Below are positions 22,253-30,824 of a stretch of 50,177 nt of DNA, piece after piece; the first letter of the stretch is position 1, and each line of letters begins with the position of its first letter. Under the pieces are notes generated by a model. That model had not been told where the DNA came from, did not search any database, and saw nothing but the letters and a program-made list of their open reading frames with translations. The stretch is from a virus. The position numbers and the translations under genes are program-made. Location: positions 1-50,177 of IMG/VR virus record IMGVR_UViG_3300023082_000250; one strand, written 5' to 3'.

Positions 22253-22475
22253 CTGCGTTTGTCTGTTTCAACTGCAATAAATGGAAACAGGATTTATATG
22301 ATTGTGTGCTTAAATATCGGAGGAGTAGGGCAAAATAAACCCGAGCCGAAAGTTCCCGAGCAATCATTTAAAAAAGATTAAAGTCCTGTAGCGATCGGGA
22401 ATCCAGCTGCTCAGGCATAGCATAAAAACCCAGATGACAATACCGGATTTAATGGCCGGTCGAAACAATGACGAT
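22253..22475 (+). other. Non-coding region between tRNA-like element and terminase
   Basis: No convincing reading frame. Several inverted repeats: TTCCCGA (22353-22359) with TCGGGAA (22395-22401), and ACCGG/CCGGT around 22442-22460. It may be one long structured RNA together with the tRNA-like element, or hold the packaging recognition site for the terminase, which lies directly downstream. Neither is shown. Confidence 0.4.
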
Positions 22476-22500
22476 AACCCCGGGCACGAGTCCCGGGGTT
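22476..22500 (+). terminator. Strong GC hairpin before terminase
   Basis: AACCCCGGG (22476-22484) and CCCGGGGTT (22492-22500) form a perfect 9-bp stem with a 7-nt loop. Only TTTAAT follows, so it may be a weak terminator or the 3' end of the non-coding RNA. It lies 16 nt before the TerS start. Confidence 0.6.
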
Positions 22501-22516
22501 TAATAGGTAAAAGACG

Positions 22517-23020
22517 ATGGCAAAATCTAAAGCTAAACCAATACAGGTACCACCGGGAACGAAAGGAGTGATCAAGCGCATGGAGAAATCTATGAAAGAC
22601 AAGAAGGAAGCGTTCCTAAAAAAATGCAATGCAGATCCAGATTTCAAGGAGTTTGAGAAAAAGAAGAAGATCGTCCTGTATGCGGTTAAGTTATGTCGTG
22701 GCCATATCACCAATGCATGTAGAATGGTGAACATCACCAGAAAGACATTTCATAACTACTGCAATCAGGATCCTGATTTTGAAGAAGCATTTCTGAACAT
22801 AAAACTGGGCATGTTAGATCATGTGGTAGGTAAACTGTTTGAACGTATTGATGCCGGCAGTGATTCAAGTATTCAGTTCTACTTGGATAGGCAAGGTAAG
22901 GATCAGGGGTGGGGCAATTCACTTAAAGTGGATGGCAAGATGAACAATATCAACTACAATGTGCCTGTAACCCCTGAAGAGGTGAAGGAGATTGCCAAAG
23001 CGTTAGAGGAAAAGTATTAA
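22517..23020 (+). CDS. terS: Terminase small subunit
   Basis: 167 aa, directly upstream of TerL. A Lys-rich N-terminus is followed by an HTH region (AVKLCRGHITNACRMVNITR, then KTFHNYCNQDPDF), as in small terminases that bind the packaging site. The middle (FLDH-like GMLDHVVGKLFERID) is helical for oligomerisation, and the C-terminus (VPVTPEEVKEIAKALEE) would contact TerL. It binds phage DNA and presents it to the large subunit. Confidence 0.85.
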   Translation: MAKSKAKPIQVPPGTKGVIKRMEKSMKDKKEAFLKKCNADPDFKEFEKKKKIVLYAVKLCRGHITNACRMVNITRKTFHNYCNQDPDFEEAFLNIKLGMLDHVVGKLFERIDAGSDSSIQFYLDRQGKDQGWGNSLKVDGKMNNINYNVPVTPEEVKEIAKALEEKY

Positions 23021-23023
23021 ACG

Positions 23024-24583
23024 ATGCTCACCCAGGAAGAAATAAAAGAAATCAAAGTGGCTACTGTAAAAAGTAAGTCAGAACTTTTGTTTCAAACGAG
23101 GTACCTGTTTAAGAAATCCCAAAACAGGAAGTTCGTGATCGGTGAGCACCACAAGCAGATCTGTGAAGTTCTGGAAGCCGTTCTTAGATGTGAGTTAGTA
23201 AAGGTGATGATCAACATTGCGCCCAGGTACGGTAAAACTGAACTGGCTGTAAAAAACTTTGTTGCACATGCACTGGCCCTAAATGCATCAGCAAGTTTTA
23301 TCCATCTGTCTTACTCAGACGATTTGGCGCTGGATAATTCTGAAGCTATCCGCGATATGGTAGAATCAGAAGCCTATCAGCAGATGTTCCCACATGTGCA
23401 AATTAAGCAGGATTCTGATGCGAAAAAGAAATGGTACACCACTGAAGGTGGCGGAGTATATGCCAGGGCCGCCGGAGGACAGGTTACTGGTTTCGGTGCT
23501 GGTAAGGTAGATGAGGAGCTCAGTGACGCAGAGAAGGAAGAGGAAGCAGCATTCATGGTGGAGTTGGATGGTATTCTTTCTGATCTGGATATTAAGTCAG
23601 GTTTCAACGGTGCCCTGATCATAGATGACCCGATCAAGCCGGACGATGCTGATTCAGAAACGATCAGGGAAAGGATTAACAATCGTTTTGATTCCACTAT
23701 CCGGAACAGGGTAAACAGTAGAAATACGCCGATCATTATCATTATGCAGCGCCTGCATGAAAATGACTTATGTGGGTACCTGATGGCCAATGAGGCATAT
23801 ACCTACGATCTGGAAGAGGCGAAAGCTGATAAAACTAAATGGTACGTTCTGAGTATTCCTGTCATTCAAAATTACGGTGAGGAAAATGAGCATGCCCTAT
23901 GGCCATTCAAACATACGCTGGAGGAGCTGAAGGAAATGGAAGAAAAGCGCCCGATAGTATTCGGCCGGCAATACATGATGAATCCACAGCCGAAAGAAGG
24001 GTATTTGTACAAAACGTTTAAAGAGTACACTCCTGGGTTTCTGCCTTACTCATCAAAGAAGATCCGAAAAGCATACATCGATACAGCTGATACCGGTACC
24101 GATTACTTATGCTCAATTACCTATGATGAGCTTGATACCGGCATATTCGTCACAGATGTGGTATATACGCAAGAAGCTATGGAAACGACTGAGCCGATGG
24201 TAGCGCAGCAGCTTGCTCGGGAGGAAGTTGAACGGGCATTATTTGAGAGTAACAACGGGGGGAGGGGATTTGCCCGCAATGTGGAACGTGACTTAAGGCT
24301 AACAGGTAATACAAAAACAGTGATCGAGTGGTTTCACCAGGTGAATAACAAGGATGTTCGTATTTATACGAAATCAGCCGATGTCAATAACATGATTCAC
24401 TTTCCTGTAGGATGGCAAACCAAGTGGCCGAAGTTCTACAAGTCGGTTAAAAACTATAAAGCAGCTGGCAAGAATGCTAATGATGATGCAGAAGATTGTT
24501 TGACCGGAGCTGTGGAGGATTTTGGAAACTACGTACCATCAATGCTGCAGGGATTAACTAAAGAAGATTTAGGAGTTTATTAA
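23024..24583 (+). CDS. terL: Terminase large subunit
   Basis: 519 aa packaging motor. ATPase: Walker A APRYGKTE (66-73) and Walker B ALIIDDP (197-203). The nuclease domain begins near KAYIDTADTGTDYL (about 349) with metal-binding Asp, and ends with NDDAEDCLTGAVED, carrying the last acidic residue. It cuts concatemers and pumps DNA into the procapsid through the portal. Between the two Walker motifs lies an acidic insert (VDEELSDAEKEEEAAF, 162-177), longer than I expect. Confidence 0.93.
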   Translation: MLTQEEIKEIKVATVKSKSELLFQTRYLFKKSQNRKFVIGEHHKQICEVLEAVLRCELVKVMINIAPRYGKTELAVKNFVAHALALNASASFIHLSYSDDLALDNSEAIRDMVESEAYQQMFPHVQIKQDSDAKKKWYTTEGGGVYARAAGGQVTGFGAGKVDEELSDAEKEEEAAFMVELDGILSDLDIKSGFNGALIIDDPIKPDDADSETIRERINNRFDSTIRNRVNSRNTPIIIIMQRLHENDLCGYLMANEAYTYDLEEAKADKTKWYVLSIPVIQNYGEENEHALWPFKHTLEELKEMEEKRPIVFGRQYMMNPQPKEGYLYKTFKEYTPGFLPYSSKKIRKAYIDTADTGTDYLCSITYDELDTGIFVTDVVYTQEAMETTEPMVAQQLAREEVERALFESNNGGRGFARNVERDLRLTGNTKTVIEWFHQVNNKDVRIYTKSADVNNMIHFPVGWQTKWPKFYKSVKNYKAAGKNANDDAEDCLTGAVEDFGNYVPSMLQGLTKEDLGVY

Positions 24584-24592
24584 AATACAGAT

Positions 24593-25030
24593 ATGAATTT
24601 ACAAGAATTAATCGGGGCAGAACTGAAAACAAACATTGTTGAGGCCCGTAAAAATCCAAAGTACAAGGATCCTGCAACCAGTTTGCGAGATGCAAAGATT
24701 GTGTCTATTGCAGATGTGATCAGGATAGCCGAAAAATGGGCAGAAATGTCCGTTGCTGATATTGTGCCTGAAGTGAAGCAACTTACAGTTGAGGAATCCC
24801 GCGAATGGAAAGGTATGGATATTGAACCTGATGATGTAGGTGTTTACGATGTGTTCAATGATTATGTTGGAATCCAATTCCCTATAGAACGCGCTTACTG
24901 GGATGGTACCATGTTTCGGCCGATCAACGATCATGGCCAAATTTTGAGTAACGACGGGTTTCTTAGCTTAAAGTGCTGGACTGAACAAATGCCACACCCA
25001 GTATTGGAAGAAATCACCGACAATCAATAA
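24593..25030 (+). CDS. Hypothetical protein, 145 aa
   Basis: Between TerL and portal. Acidic, soluble, with PDDVGVYDVFNDYVGIQFPI in the middle. Not recognised. May be an accessory to packaging or a moron. Short gaps of 9 and 3 nt separate it from its neighbours. Confidence 0.65.
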   Translation: MNLQELIGAELKTNIVEARKNPKYKDPATSLRDAKIVSIADVIRIAEKWAEMSVADIVPEVKQLTVEESREWKGMDIEPDDVGVYDVFNDYVGIQFPIERAYWDGTMFRPINDHGQILSNDGFLSLKCWTEQMPHPVLEEITDNQ

Positions 25031-25033
25031 GCC

Positions 25034-25357
25034 ATGAGAGGATTCAGATTAAAACCGACTTTACAGGCAATGGATTTTGCTGTCATCCTGCCGAAGGACA
25101 TTGAGTATATCTGTACCACTCAGGTGTTAGATAAGATCATATGCAGCAGAAAAGGAATTGACTGGAATCAGGAGATCGCAGACAAACTGGAAGAAGATGT
25201 GAAGCATTACTTCGTAGTCAAAAAGAACTACGATTACAATGTAGTGTCCAGCGTTATTCTGGACGAGTATCTGGAACGCAATACCATCACACTTCCTATG
25301 GCCAAATCCGACAAGGCGAAGAAGTGCATTGAACATTATATAAAAGCTTTGAGATGA
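25034..25357 (+). CDS. Hypothetical protein, 107 aa
   Basis: Not recognised. Soluble and charged (KLEEDVKHYFVVKKNYDYNV). It overlaps the portal gene by 4 nt, so translation is coupled with the portal. Confidence 0.65.
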   Translation: MRGFRLKPTLQAMDFAVILPKDIEYICTTQVLDKIICSRKGIDWNQEIADKLEEDVKHYFVVKKNYDYNVVSSVILDEYLERNTITLPMAKSDKAKKCIEHYIKALR

Positions 25358-26745
25358 GCATAATCAGCAAAATTAAAAACCTATTAGGGATGGAGGAAGA
25401 AGACAAAGACCTGGTAACTCTGCTTATCGAGGGTTCAATTGAAAAGGCAAAGCAGCAATTTAGTAGCAGAACAGATCTGGTCGACAAATGCTTGAAGCAA
25501 TGGAATGCCAGTGAACATAAGGTTATGGATCAGCAATCCAAAAAGCTCATTAAAGGCGAAATCGTTGAGAACTGGAAGTTGCCTATTGCGTATCAGCGTA
25601 AAATCGTTGGGATGGCTGTTGCATTTCTTTATGGTGAACCTATAAAGCTAAAACAGGATAGTAAGGATACTGATGATGCCTTTGCATTGTTGGAAAGCCT
25701 GCGAAAGGATATGCGGATGGCAGCCAAGGATCAGGAGTGTGCGAAAATACAGATGTCCGAAACTGAAGTTGCCAAATTATTCGTCGCATACCGCGATGTT
25801 GATGCAGACCCGGAGGATACATCAGTTTACAACAGCATGAAATGTATTATACTTGCCAAATCAAAAGGTGATATTGTACATTATCAGTTTGACCATTACG
25901 GTGTTTTAAAAGCTGTCGGCCGGGAATATAAAATTAAATCCAATAAAAGGGATATTGATCATTTTGATGTATATACGGCTGAAACATATTTTTTCTGTGA
26001 AAAGATAAACGGCAATTGGGTTACCAGAACAGAAGACAATCTCATCGGAAAGATACCCATAGTCCTTAAGCAACAGGATGAGTCTGAGTCCCAGGTGGTA
26101 GAAGAGGTGATCGAAAGGAGGGAGTTCCTTACCTCTGATCGGGCAAATGCAAATCAGCGCTCAGGTGATCCCATCCTTGTGCTGGAAGGTGAGCCTGTCA
26201 GTCTTCCGGGAGCGAAAGAGGTTGGGAAGGTCATTGTCTTGAAACAAGGATCAAAAGCCTCATACCTGGTGCCACAAATGTCTGTAGATATGGTGAAGGA
26301 TGAAAAGGAAGATTTGAAGGAGATCATCAGCTATATTACCGATACTCCCGACCTGAGCATGGACAAAATGACCAGCATGGGACTGACTTCCGGCAAAGCA
26401 ATTGAAATGGCATTCTTGGGACCTACCCTAAAGGCAAAAAGCAAACGCGGCTATGAGTCCGAAATGATTGATAGGGAAATCAATATTATCAAGGCCTTCA
26501 TGACTAAGGTCATAGATAAGAGTAGCAAGATGGCTGAACAGGTGAAAAAGTTAAAGGTCAGTGTTGAGTTTGGCAGTCCTCTTCCGGATAATGCAGAGGA
26601 CTTCATTACTACCTTGGTTGATGCTGTTGGTGGCAAGCCTATCATGAGCCAGAAGACTGCAGTCGAATTGAACCCACTTGTTAAGGACGCGGATGCTGAA
26701 AATTTACAGCTACAAAACGAGTCAATTTCCGCAATTGAAGATTAA
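25354..26745 (+). CDS. Portal protein (SPP1 gp6-like)
   Basis: 463 aa. The N-terminal wing has WKLPIAYQRKIVGMAVAFLY then GEPIKL, and the clip and crown part has ITDTPDLSMDKMTSMGLTSG followed by KAIEMAFLGPTLKAKSKRGY. These are SPP1 gp6-like portal features. It forms the dodecameric ring at one capsid vertex, through which TerL pumps DNA and to which connectors attach. Position after TerL and before the Mu F-like gene supports the call. Confidence 0.9.
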   Translation: MSIISKIKNLLGMEEEDKDLVTLLIEGSIEKAKQQFSSRTDLVDKCLKQWNASEHKVMDQQSKKLIKGEIVENWKLPIAYQRKIVGMAVAFLYGEPIKLKQDSKDTDDAFALLESLRKDMRMAAKDQECAKIQMSETEVAKLFVAYRDVDADPEDTSVYNSMKCIILAKSKGDIVHYQFDHYGVLKAVGREYKIKSNKRDIDHFDVYTAETYFFCEKINGNWVTRTEDNLIGKIPIVLKQQDESESQVVEEVIERREFLTSDRANANQRSGDPILVLEGEPVSLPGAKEVGKVIVLKQGSKASYLVPQMSVDMVKDEKEDLKEIISYITDTPDLSMDKMTSMGLTSGKAIEMAFLGPTLKAKSKRGYESEMIDREINIIKAFMTKVIDKSSKMAEQVKKLKVSVEFGSPLPDNAEDFITTLVDAVGGKPIMSQKTAVELNPLVKDADAENLQLQNESISAIED

Positions 26746-26749
26746 TAAT

Positions 26750-26790
26750 ATGCATAAAGACAAATAATCGCATAAATGTATTTATCTTTG
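26750..26790 (+). promoter_or_regulatory. ATGCAT-type operator plus TATCTTTG promoter
   Basis: ATGCAT (26750) and TCGCAT (26768) at 18-bp spacing, then TATCTTTG (26783-26790) starting 9 bp later. It begins 4 nt after the portal stop. Start of transcription is expected near 26796. Confidence 0.75.
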
Positions 26791-26832
26791 GTTTTCCATA
26801 AAGGTATTTGGTTTCATAGTTTGGTTTAGGTT

Positions 26833-26867
26833 AGGCTAAGGGCGTGGTTTCCCTTAGCCTTTTTTAT
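26833..26867 (+). terminator. Intrinsic terminator in leader
   Basis: AGGCTAAGGG (26833-26842) pairs with CCCTTAGCCT (26851-26860), 10 bp, loop 8 nt, followed by TTTTTTA. It lies only about 40 nt downstream of the TATCTTTG promoter and 14 nt before the next gene, so it could end a tiny RNA or act as an attenuator. Three TTTGGTTT repeats (26787, 26807, 26820) precede it. Confidence 0.85.
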
Positions 26868-26880
26868 TTAAAAATCCATT

Positions 26881-27927
26881 ATGCCCAACAATATAGAAAG
26901 GGAATATGAGGCCAGACACCTGGCAAATATTCAAAAGGCGCAAAAGAAGGTTGATGCCATTTATAGGGCTGTAATTGACAAAATATATCAGAGAGCTGCC
27001 GGTCTCAAACTTAAAGGAACGGTGTTCCGTATTTCAGATTATCCAGAGTTCAACAAAGAGGTTGACAGGATCCTAATCACCTTCCGGAAAGATGTAGATA
27101 TTACCCTGGTAAACGGTATTAAGGGTGAATGGGAACTGTCCACTGAAAAGAATGCAAATGTGATTCATAAGGCCTATGGAAACATCATTGATCAGGTAGA
27201 TCGCATGTTGTATGATCCACAGGCGGCTGCCATGAAGGAGTTCACCGAGCGGAAGGTAGTTGGCTTAGGCTTGTCTGATCGGGTGCATAGATACACCAAT
27301 CAGTTTCAAAATGAAATCGAGCAGAATCTCTTTGCAGGATTGAATGAGGGGCGGTCTGCTGCTGAAATGGCCAGGGATCATCTCCAATATTTACAGCAAC
27401 CGGATAAACTATTCAGGAGGGTTAAAGCAATTACAAGATCTGGTAAAGCGATTCTCAGGTTATCCAAAGCGGCGCAGGAATATAAACCAGGGAAAGGTAT
27501 CTACCGCTCCAGTAGACGCAACGCTATGCGATTAACCCGCGATACTGTAAACGATAGCTACCGTCAAGCTGATATGAACAGGTATCAGACTTTACCCTTT
27601 GTCCTTGGCTATGAGGTTAACTTATCAAATAATCACCCTCGTACCGACATCTGCGATGATCTGAAAGGTACCTATCCGAAGACCTTCGTATGGCTGAAGT
27701 GGCACAATCAATGCATTTGCTTCTGTACCACAAAAATGGCCAGCCCAGAAGAGTTCGATAGATACCAACAGGCCCTGATCGATGGCACCGCTGATAATTT
27801 CAAGTTCACCGGGGGAGTAATTTCACTGCCAAATAACTTTGATAACTATGTGGCGAACAACCAGGGTAAGATGGATAAGTGGAAGCGTAAACCGGACTGG
27901 GTACTGATGAATGATGTTCAGATTTAA
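26881..27927 (+). CDS. Head morphogenesis/minor capsid protein (Mu F/SPP1 gp7-like)
   Basis: 348 aa. The C-terminal region holds the typical motif: LSNNHPRTDICDDLKGTYP then KWHNQCICFC, a His/Cys pattern as in Mu gpF-like proteins. The N-terminal two thirds are helical. Proteins of this family associate with the portal or procapsid and help assembly and genome ejection. Position after the portal fits. Its stop overlaps the end of the opposite-strand gene by 4 nt. Confidence 0.87.
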   Translation: MPNNIEREYEARHLANIQKAQKKVDAIYRAVIDKIYQRAAGLKLKGTVFRISDYPEFNKEVDRILITFRKDVDITLVNGIKGEWELSTEKNANVIHKAYGNIIDQVDRMLYDPQAAAMKEFTERKVVGLGLSDRVHRYTNQFQNEIEQNLFAGLNEGRSAAEMARDHLQYLQQPDKLFRRVKAITRSGKAILRLSKAAQEYKPGKGIYRSSRRNAMRLTRDTVNDSYRQADMNRYQTLPFVLGYEVNLSNNHPRTDICDDLKGTYPKTFVWLKWHNQCICFCTTKMASPEEFDRYQQALIDGTADNFKFTGGVISLPNNFDNYVANNQGKMDKWKRKPDWVLMNDVQI

Positions 27928-28319
27928 TTTGTAGAAGACACCATCTTATATCTAGTCACCATAACTGTTTTATTAGTAAATCCGTTGTTTGTCGTTATCG
28001 GTTCATTCCAAACGCTAAATGTATCGTTGTTAACTGTAATCCTGATATCACGGATATTGCCTTGCTGAGATATTATAGGTGTAATCAAAGATGAAATCTC
28101 ACTAATCTCACTTTTCAGGGTTTCTTTTTCTTCTTCTAAACCTTTAAGAAATAGAAATTGATCGTACACTTTTTGAGCGGTATCTACTGATATAGTCTGG
28201 TGACTGTTAGCGATTTGTAATGTTTTATAAGCCCTAGATTTTTCTTTATTTTCGATATCGATGTCGCCGATCCTATTGGTTTTTATTATTAAGTCGTAGA
28301 ATAAATCTTGTAAATCCAT
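27924..28319 (-). CDS. Reverse-strand hypothetical protein, 131 aa (moron-like)
   Basis: The only reverse gene inside the head block. A helical first two thirds with a coiled coil (LFLKGLEEEKETLKSEISEI) and a beta-type C-terminus (IRDIRITVNNDTFSVW). It appears more AT-rich than its neighbours. Position and orientation suggest a moron that is expressed separately, perhaps from the prophage. It is opposite the late promoter module at 28352. No function recognised. Confidence 0.65.
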   Translation of the reverse strand: MDLQDLFYDLIIKTNRIGDIDIENKEKSRAYKTLQIANSHQTISVDTAQKVYDQFLFLKGLEEEKETLKSEISEISSLITPIISQQGNIRDIRITVNNDTFSVWNEPITTNNGFTNKTVMVTRYKMVSSTN

Positions 28320-28351
28320 CTTTTTAAATTTTCTCTCAATATAGTCAAGTA

Positions 28352-28413
28352 TTTACCAATCCACAACGGTAAATACTAAAAAACGGCTGCAAATCATATC
28401 CTACCTAATTTTA
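28352..28413 (+). promoter_or_regulatory. Late promoter module 1
   Basis: The palindrome TTTACC-N10-GGTAAA (28352-28373; arms extend to 10 bp, 28348-28377) is followed after 32 bp by TAATTTTA (28406-28413), one mismatch from TAnnTTTG. The other two modules have the same spacing. It drives the scaffold/capsid operon. No -33 box is seen, consistent with activator dependence. Confidence 0.75.
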
Positions 28414-28445
28414 TGGCTATTCAAACAATAGCATAATAAACTACT

Positions 28446-29096
28446 ATGTACGAAAAGATTCTTGCACAACTGATGGCTAAAAACCCAGGGGTGCCTAAAG
28501 CAATTCTGGGACTTCTTGCGACCAAATTAGCAGCAAAAGTAACAGAAGAAGATCAAATTGAAGGGGCTATCACAGACTTTGAAAGCAACTCACTTGTATC
28601 CGTTGCCGATTACGCTGCCTTACTTCAAAAGGATGGTGATAAACGCGTTGCAGACGCTTTGAAAAAAGCAAAAAAAGAAGCGGGTATCGAAACTGATGAA
28701 GATCCTGAAAAAGGAAAAGGTGGCAACCAGGCTGATATCAGCAAATTGATTGCAGATGGAATAGCAGCAGCTATGAAACCTGTATTGGAAACTATCGGAA
28801 CATCCAAGGTCAAAGAAACTAAAGAAAGCCTACGGGCAGCTCTGAAGTTGAAAGGTGTACCTGAAGACTGGGCTGATGATATCCATATCAGTGAAGACTT
28901 CGATTCTGAAGCTACAGTCACACGTCTGGAAACTAAATGGAACAATGCTCAGCAAGTAGCCATCAATAAAGCTGTTGGTGATGGAACTGTCTTCCAGAGT
29001 AATGGTCGATCGACCACTAAAATTGAAGATTCCATCAAGGAATTTGGTAAAACGGTAACACCAAAAGATGCCGGATTTAACATTGTAGAAGTTTAA
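28446..29096 (+). CDS. Scaffold-like head protein, 216 aa
   Basis: First gene of the capsid operon. Helical, charged sequence, with AKKLK-rich middle (KKAKKEAGIETDEDPEKGKG) and a low-complexity hinge, as in scaffold proteins preceding the major capsid. A scaffold would fill the procapsid interior and leave before or during packaging. No protease motif is visible. Function is inferred from position and composition. Confidence 0.65.
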   Translation: MYEKILAQLMAKNPGVPKAILGLLATKLAAKVTEEDQIEGAITDFESNSLVSVADYAALLQKDGDKRVADALKKAKKEAGIETDEDPEKGKGGNQADISKLIADGIAAAMKPVLETIGTSKVKETKESLRAALKLKGVPEDWADDIHISEDFDSEATVTRLETKWNNAQQVAINKAVGDGTVFQSNGRSTTKIEDSIKEFGKTVTPKDAGFNIVEV

Positions 29097-29101
29097 CAAC
29101 T

Positions 29102-29719
29102 ATGAGTTTATTCAATTCAAGTAGAGCAGACGTAGCTGGCAGACCAATGTTCCCGTCACCTCAACACCTTCAGGATTATCCTGGTGGAGGAACGCTGGAC
29201 AAAGATCAGTTTCCTGATGGAACAGTCTTAAGGACTTGCACGTTTCTGGCCATTGATGAAGCAACAAGCATCGTCAAGGTTTTAAAGACTGCTACCATTG
29301 TGGAAGCAGCAGCGGCCGATGCAGTCGCTTATAAAATTGCAAAGACCGTTAATGATAACGATCAGGCGAATTTGATTTTGAAATCAGATATCATGGCTAA
29401 ATCTGTAGGCGGTGCGTCATATGCTATTTCAGCAATTGACCAAACAAATGCAGGTTACGATCTGATCACATTCGGTACGACCCTTGGCGCAATGGCTGTA
29501 GGTGACGTATTGTTTCAATCGAAAACCTCTGGTGCGACTGCCGGAGCACTCTTCGTAACGCCAAATGGTGTACTGAGAAATGATGTGATTACCGGTCCAA
29601 ACACATTTGTCCCTATTATCCGCGTAGGTGCTGTTTACAACAGACGCTTACCGTTTAAAGCACCTCAGGCGGTGAAGGATGCCCTGAAAGGTTTCATATT
29701 TTTCTCTGAACAACGCTAA
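29102..29719 (+). CDS. Head decoration-like protein, 205 aa
   Basis: Beta-rich, Ala/Gly/Thr-rich sequence (VLKTATIVEAAAADAVAYKI, VGGASYAISAIDQTNAG) just before the major capsid gene. This is the place and composition of capsid-decoration or stabilising proteins. It is not certain: it could also be a minor structural component. Confidence 0.55.
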   Translation: MSLFNSSRADVAGRPMFPSPQHLQDYPGGGTLDKDQFPDGTVLRTCTFLAIDEATSIVKVLKTATIVEAAAADAVAYKIAKTVNDNDQANLILKSDIMAKSVGGASYAISAIDQTNAGYDLITFGTTLGAMAVGDVLFQSKTSGATAGALFVTPNGVLRNDVITGPNTFVPIIRVGAVYNRRLPFKAPQAVKDALKGFIFFSEQR

Positions 29720-29725
29720 TAAAAA

Positions 29726-30817
29726 ATGGTAGGATCAGTAATTTCAGAACTTGCAGAAAAGAAAAGTCTGCAGGTCTACATCGATGAGACAAAGGCAAAA
29801 TACGCAGGTATTTTCTGGCCGTCTCTATTAGCGGTAAAACCTTCAGACAACCTGAAGTGGAGTGCTGTTATCGGTGACAAAAAAGCCGGTGTGGCCGGTA
29901 ATGTAACTGCGTTCAATGTGTCTGCTCCTTTGCATACACGTGATGCCTTACGTGAAAAAGACGGTAGGATTCCTTCGATTCGTGGTGCACGTACCATGGA
30001 TGAGAATGATCTTCATAAATACCTGGAGCTATCAAAACAAAATAACCTTGACATTAATCGTGTCTTAGGTTTACTGTTCGATGATATCGAATTCTGTTCG
30101 ATCGCTCCGCACAAACGTATTGACTGGATGGTAGCGAAAATGATTTCCAATGGAGGTTACATATCATTCCAGGCAGACAACAACGTAGGTGTAACTACCC
30201 AGTACAACGTTGATTTTGGCATGCCATCTTCACATAAAACAGGAACTGTTGGTGAGGTTTGGAGCAATGCTGCAGGATCAACTCCACTGACTGACTTAAA
30301 GAAAAACTTCTTTGAGCCTTTAGCGGATTTAGGTGTGGGTGGTGGAGTGATCAGGATGCATCCAACTAAGGTATTCGATCTGTTGAACTCCACAGAGGTG
30401 TTGACCAAATTCGGTCTGCTTTCTAATGGTAAAACCAATGGAATAGATTTATCACTGACAACCGTTAATGGTTACTTACAGCAAAACAGCTGGCCGACGA
30501 TTCGCCCGTTCAATGCTTCCGTAGGTATTGAGGTGGATGGTAAAGTGACCTATTCAAACCCATTTGAGAAAGATAATATTATCTTCACTCCTGATGGTCT
30601 GATTGGTTCACTTCACGTTGCTCCAATCGTAGAAAGGGATCGCCCAGTTGCTGGTGTGACTTACGCTGAATACAATGGTAACCTGGTGAAGAAATACAGC
30701 CAGACAAACCCTGTGGTTGAGTTTACGGCATACGAGTACAATGCTTTCCCTTCATTCGACACTATCGATCAGTCTTTCATCATGAATACTGCCCGTAAAG
30801 GTTCATTCTCAGCATAG
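29726..30817 (+). CDS. Major capsid protein
   Basis: 363 aa, the expected size and position for the shell subunit. KADNNVG-type turn and FVKLW-like pattern are not strict, but the sequence order of scaffold, decoration, this gene and connectors is standard. FDDIEFCSIAPHKRIDWMVA and GGVIRMHPTKVFDLL are typical of capsid proteins of Bacteroidota siphoviruses as I remember. It should adopt the HK97 fold. Confidence 0.78.
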   Translation: MVGSVISELAEKKSLQVYIDETKAKYAGIFWPSLLAVKPSDNLKWSAVIGDKKAGVAGNVTAFNVSAPLHTRDALREKDGRIPSIRGARTMDENDLHKYLELSKQNNLDINRVLGLLFDDIEFCSIAPHKRIDWMVAKMISNGGYISFQADNNVGVTTQYNVDFGMPSSHKTGTVGEVWSNAAGSTPLTDLKKNFFEPLADLGVGGGVIRMHPTKVFDLLNSTEVLTKFGLLSNGKTNGIDLSLTTVNGYLQQNSWPTIRPFNASVGIEVDGKVTYSNPFEKDNIIFTPDGLIGSLHVAPIVERDRPVAGVTYAEYNGNLVKKYSQTNPVVEFTAYEYNAFPSFDTIDQSFIMNTARKGSFSA

Positions 30818-30824
30818 AATACTA

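Noticed and set aside
27924-28351. TTTACC palindrome as the promoter of the leftward moron
   Set aside because: No TAnnTTTG-like word is found at the matching distance on the reverse strand.
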